Notes under the pieces: generated by a model | The model's database searches: none | Told to the model about the DNA's origin: nothing | Seen by the model: the letters and a program-made list of their open reading frames with translations, nothing else | NCBI RefSeq assembly: GCF_014698475.1 | Contig: NZ_JACJTB010000013.1 | Location: forward strand, 1 to 64,000 | Length of the DNA: 64,000 bases | Source of the DNA: Nostoc spongiaeforme FACHB-130 | Lineage (GTDB): Bacteria > Cyanobacteriota > Cyanobacteriia > Cyanobacteriales > Nostocaceae | Direction of reading: 5' to 3' | Translations under genes and position numbers: made by a program | Shown: one piece after another, positions 26,201-34,759 of the stretch | How positions within the stretch are numbered: the first letter of the stretch is position 1 | How the letters are laid out: every line of letters begins with the position of its first letter

Positions 26201-28568
26201 GGTAAATAGTTTTGTGCGTCACTGGCGAGAACCAATCGCTAATACTTTATCTGCATTGCAAATTGCTTTTCAAGTAGGACGAGACACAGGTGATACTGAG
26301 TATGCGGCTTTTTCTGCAAATGTTAGCACTAGTCATAGTTATTTTTGTGGACAAGATTTAAAAGAAGTAGATCAAAGTTTAGCTAATTATTTAGAAGTAA
26401 TTCAAAAGTTTAAGAAAAAGCCAGTTTTAGATTTAATTCAAATTTATCGGCAGGCGATCGCCAATTTGCAGGGTAAAAATGCCAATCCCTGCGAGTTAGT
26501 AGGGGAATTTTATGATATTACAGCCAGCTTACCCCTACATATTGAGACAAATTATCGTACAGCAACTTTTACTGTCTACACTCATTTATTGACATTGAAT
26601 TATTTGTTTGAAGATTATCAAACGGCTTGGCAAAATGCCGAGTTAGCAATTCCGTATTTAGATGCTGTCGTGGCGTTATTTATCATTGGTTGGTTTTGTT
26701 TTTATGATGCTTTGATGCGATTAGCCTTAGTAGCAACTAGTAATTTAACAGAACGGCAAACATTACTCAAACAAGTTACAGCCAATATCAAAAAACTTAA
26801 AACTTGGGCGCAATCTGCACCGAGTAACTACAGCCATAAATTAGCTTTAGTCGAAGCAGAATGGCATCGAGTTCATAATGAAACAGCAGAGGCGATCGCT
26901 TGTTATGATCATGCCATTAATTTAGCCCAAGAAAACAACTATCCTAACGAAGCTGCTTTAGCAAATGAATTAGCAGCCAAGTTTTATCTTGCCCAAAATA
27001 AACAGAAAGTTGCCCAAGGATATATGCAGGATGCTGCCTATCTTTATTTGCAATGGGGCGCAACTGCGAAAGTTAAACATCTGGAAAATCAATATCCCCA
27101 ACTATTAAACCGCAAGTTAGAAAGAATTACTACCCCGCATCTTTCTACTAAAAATACTAACGCCAGCAGCGTTACAAGTACCAGTGGTTCTGCTTCCCTG
27201 GATTTAGTCACAGTGATGAAAGCTTCCCAAGCTTTATCAGGAGAAATTCAGCTAGATAAACTGCTGACTAATTTAATGCAAATTTTAATGGAAAATGCGG
27301 GGGCGCAACGGGGATTTTTGTTATTAGAAACCAAAGGTAAGTTTTTAATTGAGGCGCGAGGCACAGTTGAACAAAATAACATTCAAGTCTTAGAATCATT
27401 ACCGATAGAAAATAGCTCAATACTTTCTGTGGCAATTGTCAATTATGCCATCCGCACTAAAACAAGTGTAGTGTTGAATGATGCCACACGCAAAGGTGAA
27501 TTTATCCGTGATCCTTATATTCGCCAATTTCAACCGCGATCGCTTTTATGTGCGCCCTTAATTAACCAAGGCAAACTCACTGGTATCATCTATTTAGAGA
27601 ATAACTTAACCACAGGCGCATTCACCCCTGACCGTTTAGAGTTACTTAACTTACTTTCGACTCAAGCAGCAATTTCTCTCGAAAACGCCCGGTTATACAC
27701 CGATTTAGCTGCCTTAAACCAAGCTTACGAACGCTTTGTTCCCCGTCAATTTCTTCAATTTCTTAACAAACAAAGTATTGTTGATGTGGAGTTGGGTGAT
27801 CAAGTCCAACGGGAAATGTCAGTTTTATTTACTGATATTCGCTCATTCACCACTTTATCAGAAACTTTAACCCCCGCCGAAAACTTTCAATTCATCAACT
27901 CATATTTGAGTTGTATGGAACCAATCATTATTCAACATAATGGTTTCATTGATAAATATATTGGCGATGCAATTATGGCTTTATTTGCTGGTAATGCTGA
28001 TGATGCAGTGCAAGCCGGCATTGCGATGTTACAAGCTTTAGTAACTTACAATCAAGAACGGCAAACCCAAGGTAAAACACCAATTCAAATTGGTATTGGT
28101 ATTAACACTGGTTCGCTGATTTTAGGCACAGTCGGCGGCTTTAATCGCATGGATGGCACAGTAATTAGTGATGCTGTAAATTTAGCCTCAAGAATAGAAG
28201 GTTTAACTAAAACATTTAACACACCATTATTAATTACAGACCAAACATTTCAACGTTTGAAAAATTGCGATCGCTCTTATATTCGCATAGTTGGACAAGT
28301 AAAAGTCAAAGGTAAAATTACGGCTGTAACTGTTCATGAAGTATTTACCGCCGATGTTCCTGAAATTCGCCAAGGTAAATTAGCAACTACAGAATTATTT
28401 AACAGCGCCCTCAAATTTTACCAAGTACAACAATTTAACTTAGCCGCCCAACATTTTCAAGATTGCTTACAACAAAATCCCTTAGATCAAGTCGCACAAA
28501 TTTATCTCAATCTGTGTCAATCAGAGTTGCCGTTATCAACTATTTTCACGGAAGAGATTAAATTGTGA
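23202..28568 (+). CDS. giant Ser/Thr kinase - AAA ATPase - GAF - adenylate/guanylate cyclase
   Basis: About 1788 residues. The kinase domain (about 8-275) has the catalytic loop HKDINPGN near residue 131 and DFGIA after it, with Lys in VVLKLLREE. A STAND-type ATPase follows, with Walker A GYSGIGKSAL near 335 and IVIFLDDLQWAD. Then a long helical TPR-like region, a GAF domain (about 1340-1500) and a class III nucleotide cyclase (about 1535-1715) with metal-binding Asp in LFTDIRSFT and GDAIMALF, Lys in DKYIGDA, and NLASRIE. The Lys/Thr pair favours ATP as substrate. The start at 23202 is tentative; a GTG at 23178 is in frame. Such mosaics are numerous in Nostocales. A link to the export locus is only positional. 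Confidence 0.88.
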   Translation: MLEQSMIALEGYKILRELYDSPRSQVYQGYRESDRQPVVLKLLREEYPTPEAIARFKLEYELTRRFQVPGIIQAYSVEKYQNTLVLVLEDFGGQPLRSWLTQNPLALENFLHIAIQVAAALGAIHQQQIIHKDINPGNILLNPETRQTKIIDFGIATLLSKENPTVLNLNILEGTLAYISPEQTGRMNRAIDYRSDFYSLGVTFYELLTQQLPFISEDPVELVHSHIAKQPIPPHKINSTIPVVISQLVMKLLEKTAEERYQSAFGLQADLQQCLDLLTTTEEIPPFELGQKDISDRFQISQKLYGREQEVTDLLMAFDRASRGQSEVMLIAGYSGIGKSALVQEIYKPITQKRGYFIAGKFDQFQRNIPYSSLIQAFTDLIRQLLTATETEINIWREKLLNALGDNGQVIIDVISEVELIIGKQPPVVELLPQEAENRFNLVFQNFITVFTQKEHPIVIFLDDLQWADVASLQLIELLMSQLDSKYLLLIGAYRDHEVDATHPLRSAIATLTAAGVTINEIVLTPLELPQIHALLSDTFNSHNWEKLTPLAQLLQQKTNGNPFFMNEFLKSLYTEGLLQFDALRREWDWQLSKIQAAQITDNVVELMAGKIQKLPIASQQVLQLASCIGNQFDLKTLAIVQEKSLPATAAELWEAVEMGLIFPQGNDYQLLQVGDQEVAANLTNLDIVYKFLHDRVQQAAYSLIPPKEKQAVHLQIGQLLLQNITIAEQEEKIFDIVNQLNFGWELITNAQQRQQLAQLNLTAGNKAKASAAYEPALQYLKTGINCLTATSWQQQYSLTLSLHEATVEAAYLAGAFEYMDELIEVVLRHAQNTIDQVQVYAIKIQSLVARDELLTAVKLGLQVLKLLGIPLAANPGQLQILLGLLKTKLALAGRQVQNLADLPQLTNPTKLAAIHILSSIASSTYLAAPNLFPLTVFKQVELSAIHGNAPESAFAYATYGLILCGVVGDLTGGYEFGELALKLIERLNAKNMQARVLFVVNSFVRHWREPIANTLSALQIAFQVGRDTGDTEYAAFSANVSTSHSYFCGQDLKEVDQSLANYLEVIQKFKKKPVLDLIQIYRQAIANLQGKNANPCELVGEFYDITASLPLHIETNYRTATFTVYTHLLTLNYLFEDYQTAWQNAELAIPYLDAVVALFIIGWFCFYDALMRLALVATSNLTERQTLLKQVTANIKKLKTWAQSAPSNYSHKLALVEAEWHRVHNETAEAIACYDHAINLAQENNYPNEAALANELAAKFYLAQNKQKVAQGYMQDAAYLYLQWGATAKVKHLENQYPQLLNRKLERITTPHLSTKNTNASSVTSTSGSASLDLVTVMKASQALSGEIQLDKLLTNLMQILMENAGAQRGFLLLETKGKFLIEARGTVEQNNIQVLESLPIENSSILSVAIVNYAIRTKTSVVLNDATRKGEFIRDPYIRQFQPRSLLCAPLINQGKLTGIIYLENNLTTGAFTPDRLELLNLLSTQAAISLENARLYTDLAALNQAYERFVPRQFLQFLNKQSIVDVELGDQVQREMSVLFTDIRSFTTLSETLTPAENFQFINSYLSCMEPIIIQHNGFIDKYIGDAIMALFAGNADDAVQAGIAMLQALVTYNQERQTQGKTPIQIGIGINTGSLILGTVGGFNRMDGTVISDAVNLASRIEGLTKTFNTPLLITDQTFQRLKNCDRSYIRIVGQVKVKGKITAVTVHEVFTADVPEIRQGKLATTELFNSALKFYQVQQFNLAAQHFQDCLQQNPLDQVAQIYLNLCQSELPLSTIFTEEIKL

Positions 28569-28702
28569 AAATTTGTTTTTATATAGCAATTCTATCTGAG
28601 TTGTGAAAAAGTATTCTTTTTAACGAACCGCAAAGGGCGCAAAGGACACAAAGAAAGAGAAGGAAGAGAAGAAAGAAAATTTTACAAATGATTTAGGATT
28701 TT

Positions 28703-28812
28703 TATATAGCCTTTCCTAGTCTGCTGAGGTACAAATTTATCTGCGTCCATCTGCGTTCATCGGCGGTTAATTATTCTTGTTTGTACTTCACTAGAATGAG
28801 AAAGGCTATATA
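28703..28812. repeat. MITE-like element, TATAGCC family, copy 1
   Basis: Terminal inverted repeats TATATAGCCTTTC (28703-28715) and GAAAGGCTATATA (28800-28812) match perfectly over 13 bp. Inside, CTAGTCTGCTGAGGTACAAA faces TTTGTACTTCACTAG. The centre has CATCTGCGTCCATC. A second copy is at 50564-50679 and a piece of the centre at 34682-34720. Confidence 0.85.
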
Positions 28813-28916
28813 TCGATTTGGTATTAAATAAATACTAATAACTGTGGATTTAAAAATCTATATTAAGCTAACTCTAAAATAAACATTATTGTTATGTAAA
28901 TATAATTACTTACATG

Positions 28917-29037
28917 ATAAATGTGACGGTTCACATTATGAATGCGATTGCTCACATTGTAAATGCGATCGCTCACATCATGAATGTACTGGTTCACATT
29001 GTGAATGTAACGACTCACATTCACAATGTATCAGTCT
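28917..29037 (+). repeat. 21-bp tandem array reading as Cys/His heptapeptides
   Basis: Five to six imperfect 21-bp units of the form TCACATTGTGAATGYRAYSRY. Because 21 is a multiple of three, one plus-strand frame (28889-29107, TTG start) stays open. It encodes units CDGSHYE, CDCSHCK, CDRSHHE, CTGSHCE and CNDSHSQ, each with CxxSH. There is no ribosome-binding site and only a TTG start, so translation is doubtful. Each unit contains a partial inverted motif (CACATTGTG). One unit contains HIP1. Confidence 0.75.
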
Positions 29038-29112
29038 GCAATCAAACTGCACGCTTACATTAAATATTAGCCTAGCTAAAAAATTTATATTACTGATAGA
29101 TTTTTAGTTGCA

Positions 29113-29526
29113 ATGGGTACGTTAAATATGTATCCTTATACGGAAACATCCATGCCTACCCAAGACATGACACGTCGTTTATCTCGCCAGATAATTATTC
29201 AAGACACCACTTCCTTACACGGTTTGCAAACGATTAACAACTATACAACAACCCGCGCTGATGCCACAGAAGACGCTTTGCAGACAGCTTATCAAAAAAT
29301 GTTAACGTTGCAACAAGTCGAAAATGAAAAACTCACTTTATACCGTGCGGCTACTGATGCGGCGAGGTTAGCCGAGTGGGAATTTCACAACGCAGTGTTA
29401 GCCATGAAAGAAGTTGTGCGGGGACAATATGGTTCAGATAGTGATCAAGCGCAAGCCGTAGGATTTAAGAAAAAATCCGACCGTAAACGTCCCGCTCGCA
29501 AAAAGTCAGTAGCGATCGCTAGTTAA
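29113..29526 (+). CDS. hypothetical protein with basic C-terminus
   Basis: A 137-residue protein that I do not recognise. The first 40 residues are polar. The middle (about 50-105) is strongly helical (DALQTAYQKMLTLQQVENEK, AARLAEWEFHNAVLAMKEVV) and could form a coiled coil. The last 20 residues are Lys/Arg-rich (KKKSDRKRPARKK), suggesting nucleic-acid or membrane contact. Later ATGs at 29128 and 29152 are possible starts. HIP1 at the 3' end and neighbour-like codon use suggest a real resident gene. Confidence 0.6.
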   Translation: MGTLNMYPYTETSMPTQDMTRRLSRQIIIQDTTSLHGLQTINNYTTTRADATEDALQTAYQKMLTLQQVENEKLTLYRAATDAARLAEWEFHNAVLAMKEVVRGQYGSDSDQAQAVGFKKKSDRKRPARKKSVAIAS

Positions 29527-29549
29527 TTAATATATACACATATCTTGCA

Positions 29550-29715
29550 CTAGTACAACAAGGCAAAAGTAAAAAGGCAAAAGGAAAAAGCACTCGGCGA
29601 TTGAAATCGCGGCTACACAGACAAAACCCGCCTGCGCGGGTTCAAAACCTTGATTTTATATTAGTCCGCGCAGGCGGACTTTGTTTTTCTAGCCGCGAAT
29701 TTTATTCGTCGGGAC
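29550..29715. repeat. composite repeat: CTAGTACA element end joined to a long palindrome
   Basis: CTAGTACAACAAGGCAAAAG (29550-29569) is the left end of the CTAGTACA family. At about 29596 it runs into a long imperfect palindrome: GAAATCGCGGCTACACAGAC and CCCGCCTGCGCGG on the left face CCGCGCAGGCGG and CTAGCCGCGAATTTTATTC on the right, around an AT-rich loop. The transcript would form a stable hairpin. A frame across it (29601-29810) is an artefact of the repeat. uvrC begins about 100 bp later. Confidence 0.75.
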
Positions 29716-29812
29716 TAAGTGCCTATTCTCTTTCATCTTCAAATTCCGCAACGCCCAATTTATTTTTTAAAATAGAGATAGGTAAAAGCGTCAGATTACC
29801 AAAAATTTAATT

Positions 29813-31690
29813 GTGACAACATCTGCTCAAATACTACCACTGGTCAAAGATCCAGAGCGTTTAGAAAATCGATTAGCGGAAATCCCGCCGGAACCCGGTG
29901 TTTATTTTATGCGGGATGGCAGCGATCGCATTATATATATAGGTAAGTCACGGAAATTGCGATCGCGTGTGCGTTCTTATTTTCGTGAAGGCTACATCAA
30001 AAGCGAACGCATCGCCACAATGGCGAGACAAGTCACAGAAATTGAGTTTATTGTCACCGACACCGAAGCCGAAGCTTTGGCGTTGGAAGCAAATTTAATT
30101 AAGCAGCATCAACCATATTTTAATGTGCTGCTCAAAGATGATAAAAAATATCCTTACGTTTGCATCACTTGGTCAGAAGACTATCCCCGCATCTTCATTA
30201 CTCGCAAACGCCAGCTAGGTAAAGAAAAAGATAAGTTCTACGGCCCTTATACAGATACAGGTTTATTAAGAGAAATCCTCCGCATTAGTAAGCGCATCTT
30301 TTCTCTGCGACAACGACCACAACCTTTATTTAAAGACCGTCCCTGTTTGAATTATGACATGGGGCGTTGTCCTGGTGTCTGTCAACAATTGATTTCCCCG
30401 TCCGAATATCGCAAAACTGTGCAGAAAGTAGCAATGGTATTCCAAGGTAGAACTCAGGAATTAATTGATATTTTGAGCGAACAAATGCACAAAGCCGCCG
30501 AAGCTTTAAACTTTGAATCGGCGGCGCGGATACGTGATCAAATTTCTGGGTTAAAATCTCTGACGGCAGATCAAAAAGTATCTTTACCAGATGATACAGT
30601 TTCACGGGATGCGATCGCTTTAGCCGCAGATACACAACACGCCTGCATTCAATTATTTCAAATTCGCGCTGGACAATTAGTCGGACGCTTGGCGTTTGTT
30701 GCAGATGCACAAGCTGAACCAGGTGCAATTTTACAACGAGTTTTAGAAGAACATTATCAAACTGCTGATGCGGTGGAAATTCCAACAGAGATTTTGGTAC
30801 AGTATGAGTTACCCGACACAGAAATATTAGCGGATGTTTTAACTCAGAGGAAGGGTAGAAAAGTCACAATTGTTGCGCCTCAACGCCAAACCAAGGCAGA
30901 ATTAATTGAGATGGTCGAGCGTAATGCCCAATACGAATTACAAAGAATGCAAAAATTGGGCGATCGCAATAATCAAGCTATGCAAGATTTAGCTGATATT
31001 CTCGACTTACCAGAATTACCCCACCGCATTGAAGGTTACGACATTTCCCATATCCAAGGTTCCAATGCGGTTGCTTCTCAGGTGGTATTTATTGATGGTT
31101 TACCCGCCAAGCAAAATTATCGCCATTACAAAATCAAAAATCCCACCGTCACAATAGGACATTCTGATGATTTTGCCAGTTTAGCGGAAGTCATTCAACG
31201 GCGGTTTCGGAAATATAGCGAAGATTCCCAACTACTACGCGCTGGTAATCCTGACTGGCCTGATTTAATTATGATTGATGGCGGTAAAGGTCAGCTATCA
31301 TCTGTCGTTGGCGTGTTGCAAGAAATGAACTTACTAGAAGACTTGCGGGTTGTGAGTTTGGCAAAACAGCGCGAAGAGATTTTTTTACCGGGAGAGTCAC
31401 AACCCTTACCCACCGACGCAGAACAACCGGGAGTACAACTACTTAGAAGGTTACGGGATGAAGCCCATCGGTTTGCCGTGAGTTTCCATCGGCAACAACG
31501 CAGTGATAAACTAAAGCGATCGCGTTTAGATGAAATCCCCGGCTTAGGACATCATCGCCAAAAGCAACTATTAGGGCATTTTCGCTCAGTCGATTATATC
31601 CGCCAAGCTACACCAGCCCAACTCGCCGAAGTCCCAGGAATCGGCCCACGACTAGCGCAAGAAATCTACGATTACTTTCATCCCGCGTAA
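29813..31690 (+). CDS. uvrC: excinuclease ABC subunit C
   Basis: A 625-residue nucleotide-excision-repair nuclease that makes both incisions around a lesion bound by UvrB. Domains in order: GIY-YIG (GVYFMRDG...[14 protein letters not shown]), Cys-containing segment ([13 protein letters not shown]), UvrB-binding UVR motif (about 210-245, [15 protein letters not shown]), RNase H-like endonuclease ([19 protein letters not shown] and MIDGGKGQL), and C-terminal HhH pair ([33 protein letters not shown]). A GTG start at 29813 is needed because no in-frame ATG lies upstream near the conserved N-terminus. Single gene. Confidence 0.97.
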   Translation: MTTSAQILPLVKDPERLENRLAEIPPEPGVYFMRDGSDRIIYIGKSRKLRSRVRSYFREGYIKSERIATMARQVTEIEFIVTDTEAEALALEANLIKQHQPYFNVLLKDDKKYPYVCITWSEDYPRIFITRKRQLGKEKDKFYGPYTDTGLLREILRISKRIFSLRQRPQPLFKDRPCLNYDMGRCPGVCQQLISPSEYRKTVQKVAMVFQGRTQELIDILSEQMHKAAEALNFESAARIRDQISGLKSLTADQKVSLPDDTVSRDAIALAADTQHACIQLFQIRAGQLVGRLAFVADAQAEPGAILQRVLEEHYQTADAVEIPTEILVQYELPDTEILADVLTQRKGRKVTIVAPQRQTKAELIEMVERNAQYELQRMQKLGDRNNQAMQDLADILDLPELPHRIEGYDISHIQGSNAVASQVVFIDGLPAKQNYRHYKIKNPTVTIGHSDDFASLAEVIQRRFRKYSEDSQLLRAGNPDWPDLIMIDGGKGQLSSVVGVLQEMNLLEDLRVVSLAKQREEIFLPGESQPLPTDAEQPGVQLLRRLRDEAHRFAVSFHRQQRSDKLKRSRLDEIPGLGHHRQKQLLGHFRSVDYIRQATPAQLAEVPGIGPRLAQEIYDYFHPA

Positions 31691-31706
31691 ACAAGCTGAA
31701 CTTCTG

Positions 31707-32819
31707 TTACTCTTCATTCATTAATCCGCCTAAAATTTCATTCCATTTCTCTTTGTGTATTTTTTGTAGCTCATTATCCGACGCTATCAAATAAGAGTAT
31801 CCCTCAATAAAATCACTAATAGAGTCTATCAATCTTAAATAGTATTTGATTGTTGGGATAATCCCATTCAAAATTACCTGACAACCATGTTCAGACGATA
31901 TTTGTGTAATCAATTTATTAATTTCTTCTGCTTCTGATTGCTTAATATCTTTTGCAGCAAAAATATAATATCTTCTGGGATTGTATTTAATTATCTTCTC
32001 TCTAGCACGATAAACAATTTGTAGAGTTATTTCTTGAACATGTTTTACTTCTATCGCTTCAACAAGATGATTATTTTGATTAAATATTTCAATGTCTCCC
32101 GCAGTTCTCGAAGTTCTGTCAGAAGCTGTGTGACTACCTAATTTACCAAGCTTACAAAAACTATATCTAGATATTTCCTTAATTAGAATCTGATAAATAG
32201 CATAGAAAGCAATCACTGGTAGTTTTGAACCACCTACAGTTGCATAATTATGGTTAAAATGTTCATCTAAAGCATTAATGACATTTTGTATTGACAATTT
32301 CTCTGGATTTGTTAATTTAACAATCTCAACCAAGTTATCATCCTTAGCTGATTTAATAAGCTTCAGCAGCAATTTCAATACATCTTCTGCTTTTTCAGAA
32401 TGCGTCTGTACAAAATCAATAATATTTAGAAAGGCTATTTTTAAAGATTTAGGGCTTATGTTTCCGTTATAACTTAATGTGTAAGGGTAAGGTTGTTCAA
32501 AAGAACGAGTTAACCAACCACTTTCAGCCATTGCAGGTAAGCCTAACTCTGTTAATGTCGGAGTAATGTATTTTGTATCTATACTTCTTCCAGAAAAACC
32601 ATCCATCATTTCAGCTTGATGATAGCGAATATCTTGAGATGGATGTAAAATTTTATGTACCAAAAGAGTTATTAATACTGTGTGAGCAGCTTTTCGTTTA
32701 AAGCAATTCCTCGCAACTTCTGCCACATAATTTTGATATTCTTCAGGTAAAATAATTTGATTAATTTCAACCTTAGCTATATCTTGATAAACTTTTAAAA
32801 GTTTTTCTCGATGATTCAT
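31707..32819 (-). CDS. type II restriction endonuclease (SacI-family-like)
   Basis: A 370-residue protein 8 bp downstream of a cytosine-5 methyltransferase on the same strand. A PD-(D/E)XK nuclease core is visible: Asp242 in TAGDIEIF, Glu257 and Lys259 in EAIEVKH. The N-terminal half contains GFSGRSIDTKYITP and MAESGWLTRSFEQPYPYTL. I associate this architecture with restriction enzymes labelled SacI family, but that and the recognition site are not secure. The gene is AT-rich and lacks HIP1, unlike its neighbours, which suggests horizontal acquisition together with the methyltransferase. It appears intact. Confidence 0.75.
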   Translation of the reverse strand: MNHREKLLKVYQDIAKVEINQIILPEEYQNYVAEVARNCFKRKAAHTVLITLLVHKILHPSQDIRYHQAEMMDGFSGRSIDTKYITPTLTELGLPAMAESGWLTRSFEQPYPYTLSYNGNISPKSLKIAFLNIIDFVQTHSEKAEDVLKLLLKLIKSAKDDNLVEIVKLTNPEKLSIQNVINALDEHFNHNYATVGGSKLPVIAFYAIYQILIKEISRYSFCKLGKLGSHTASDRTSRTAGDIEIFNQNNHLVEAIEVKHVQEITLQIVYRAREKIIKYNPRRYYIFAAKDIKQSEAEEINKLITQISSEHGCQVILNGIIPTIKYYLRLIDSISDFIEGYSYLIASDNELQKIHKEKWNEILGGLMNEE

Positions 32820-32827
32820 TCTTAATA

Positions 32828-33898
32828 TTAAAGAGGTAATTCTAGTTGAATAGGTCGCTCAATATGAAAACTTTTATTATGACTAATATTTTTATCGTTT
32901 GTTTCTGAATCATGAAAAAACTGTTTCTTAATTTGATTCGCCAATTCATACATGACTGGTATAGCAACAGAATTACCTATTTGCTTATAACACTCTCCTA
33001 AATTACTATGAATTTTAAAACTATTAGGGAACCCCATAATTCTATAGCACTCTCTAATAGTTAATTTCCGCACAGCTTTTTCTTCAGGTATATAAATAAA
33101 AAATCTACCGGAAGTCTCTTGAGATGGTATTGTTGGATGTACACCTTTAATAGAATATATTCTATTGGGTTGATGATGCACCCTAGATAAATGTTCTGTA
33201 TTTGGTCTAACACCTGTTTTCCAAATATTTTTATTACGATAACCTACAAAAATTAACCCAGAAGTTTGTTGTTTTGGGTTTTCTATCATTGTGTAATCTT
33301 GAGGATTTAAGTACTCAAAATCTCCTGAAGTACACAAAAATTCTTTGAGAGTAGGAAACGGATAAATTTTTTTGAGCAGCTTAAAATCAAATTTTCTATT
33401 TCTCGTAGCAACAAATACTACTCTTTCTCTATTTTGTGGCAAACCAAAATCTTTAGAGTTGAGTATTTCGTAATTTACCACATAACCTATATCTTCTAAG
33501 GAATATAATATAGTTTCTAATGTTCTTCCTTGATCATGATGTAATATATGCTTAACGTTTTCAAGTACAACAACAGATGGCTTAATATGTTCAATAATTT
33601 CGCAAATATGGAAAAATAGAGTACCTCTAGTATCCTGAAACCCTTTTCTTCTGCCACAAATACTAAAAGGTTGACAAGGAAAGCCTGCTGTCAAAACATC
33701 AAAGTCAGGCAAACTTTGTATATCTATATTTCTAATATCATCCGCAGGTATATCTCCAAAGTTATTAAAGTAAACTTGTCTACAAGCCTCATTAATCTCA
33801 CAGGAGAAAACACACTCATATCCAGCTTTTTCAAAAGATAATCTAAAACCTCCAATGCCAGCAAATAAATCAACAAATTTTAGTTTTGTTTCCTCCAT
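32828..33898 (-). CDS. DNA cytosine-5 methyltransferase of a type II R-M system
   Basis: A 356-residue C5 methyltransferase. Motif I is DLFAGIGGFRLSF (SAM binding), motif IV GFPCQPFS with catalytic Cys75, motif VI ENVKH, motif VIII QNRERVVF, then the target-recognition region (about 185-280). Motifs IX and X are LTIRECYRIMGFP and GNSVAIPV. It methylates host DNA at the site cut by the downstream nuclease. Placement upstream of the nuclease lets protection be made first. AT-rich and without HIP1. No separate controller (C) gene is visible in the 190 bp upstream. Confidence 0.95.
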   Translation of the reverse strand: MEETKLKFVDLFAGIGGFRLSFEKAGYECVFSCEINEACRQVYFNNFGDIPADDIRNIDIQSLPDFDVLTAGFPCQPFSICGRRKGFQDTRGTLFFHICEIIEHIKPSVVVLENVKHILHHDQGRTLETILYSLEDIGYVVNYEILNSKDFGLPQNRERVVFVATRNRKFDFKLLKKIYPFPTLKEFLCTSGDFEYLNPQDYTMIENPKQQTSGLIFVGYRNKNIWKTGVRPNTEHLSRVHHQPNRIYSIKGVHPTIPSQETSGRFFIYIPEEKAVRKLTIRECYRIMGFPNSFKIHSNLGECYKQIGNSVAIPVMYELANQIKKQFFHDSETNDKNISHNKSFHIERPIQLELPL

Positions 33899-34091
33899 AA
33901 GATTATGTAAATACTGTTCTAAACGTCTGAATAAAGCATTATAGCATAATACTATTTTGGATTTGAAATTTTTGATTGTAAGTTAGAGAATATTTTACTG
34001 CTGAGATTTTCAGTAATCCGTTTGTCATCATCATTGTTCAAACTTGTGTAAGATAGTGAAAATCTCAGTCAATATAAACTTCGTAAAAGCT

Positions 34092-34547
34092 TCAAGGTGA
34101 AGAAGAGTCGAACTGCATTCTTCTTAATCCGCCTTCAGTTGTACAATCTACCATTTCACTGAGAAACTCAGGATAATATTCTGTATTTCTAATTAACCAG
34201 TCAGCAGTTCTAACTTTAGCATTGCTTTGAAACTTACCTGCAACTGGATAAATTTCATTATTTTTCAGTGCCAAAAAACTTTCAACTCTCCCTGAAACCC
34301 TGGCATTAGTCTTGTCTTGATAGATTGCTTTAAACCCAGCCATTTTAGTAATAGAAGTACCTTTGTTTAAAGAGCAAGCAGAACCACTCTTGATGTTGGC
34401 AGCAATTAATAAGTTATCACTAGTAATAAAAAAGCGCATATTGTTTATTACTGATTCTGTAACTTCAGCACGAGCAGGCAATAAAGCAATAGTTAAACTG
34501 GCTAAAGCCATCGGTATGACTAAAAATCTTTTCATTATCTTCAACAT
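34092..34547 (-). CDS. secreted hypothetical protein
   Basis: A 151-residue protein (the next in-frame Met would give MKRFLVIPMALASLTIALLP) with a clear signal peptide cleaved near LPARAEV. The exported part has two Cys (in GSACSLNKG and MVDCTTEGG) that could form a disulphide. The sequence ...DWLIRNTEYYPEFLSEMVDC... is unlike any family I can name. Low GC and no HIP1, so it may belong to the same acquired block as the restriction-modification genes. Confidence 0.6.
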   Translation of the reverse strand: MLKIMKRFLVIPMALASLTIALLPARAEVTESVINNMRFFITSDNLLIAANIKSGSACSLNKGTSITKMAGFKAIYQDKTNARVSGRVESFLALKNNEIYPVAGKFQSNAKVRTADWLIRNTEYYPEFLSEMVDCTTEGGLRRMQFDSSSP

Positions 34548-34681
34548 TAAATTCTATGTTTCTAATATCTATAAATTTAGCGATGATGACAATCGTAAGA
34601 TTAGTGAAATTAAAATCAAGGGAAAATGAACCTTCAGTATATTATTATTAAGTCATTTTCATCTTAGATAATATCCAAAAT

Positions 34682-34720
34682 CATCTGCGTGCATCCGCGT
34701 CCATTTGCGGTTAATTCCTT
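34682..34720. repeat. fragment of TATAGCC-family element
   Basis: CATCTGCGTGCATCCGCGTC followed by CATTTGCGGTTAATTC matches the centre of the elements at 28703-28812 and 50564-50679. The terminal inverted repeats are missing. Confidence 0.6.
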
Positions 34721-34759
34721 TTTAGTATCTGACTGCCAATTTAAACCTCACTCTATAAC

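Noticed and set aside
28917-29037. Possible CRISPR array
   Set aside because: Units are contiguous 21-mers without unique spacers, and there are no cas genes.
28917-29037. Tandem CRP-type sites (TGTGA...TCACA)
   Set aside because: The spacing between TGTGA and TCACA is about 10 bp rather than 6, and there is no adjacent promoter-like arrangement.
29601-29810. 69-codon frame upstream of uvrC
   Set aside because: It is translated from the long palindromic repeat.
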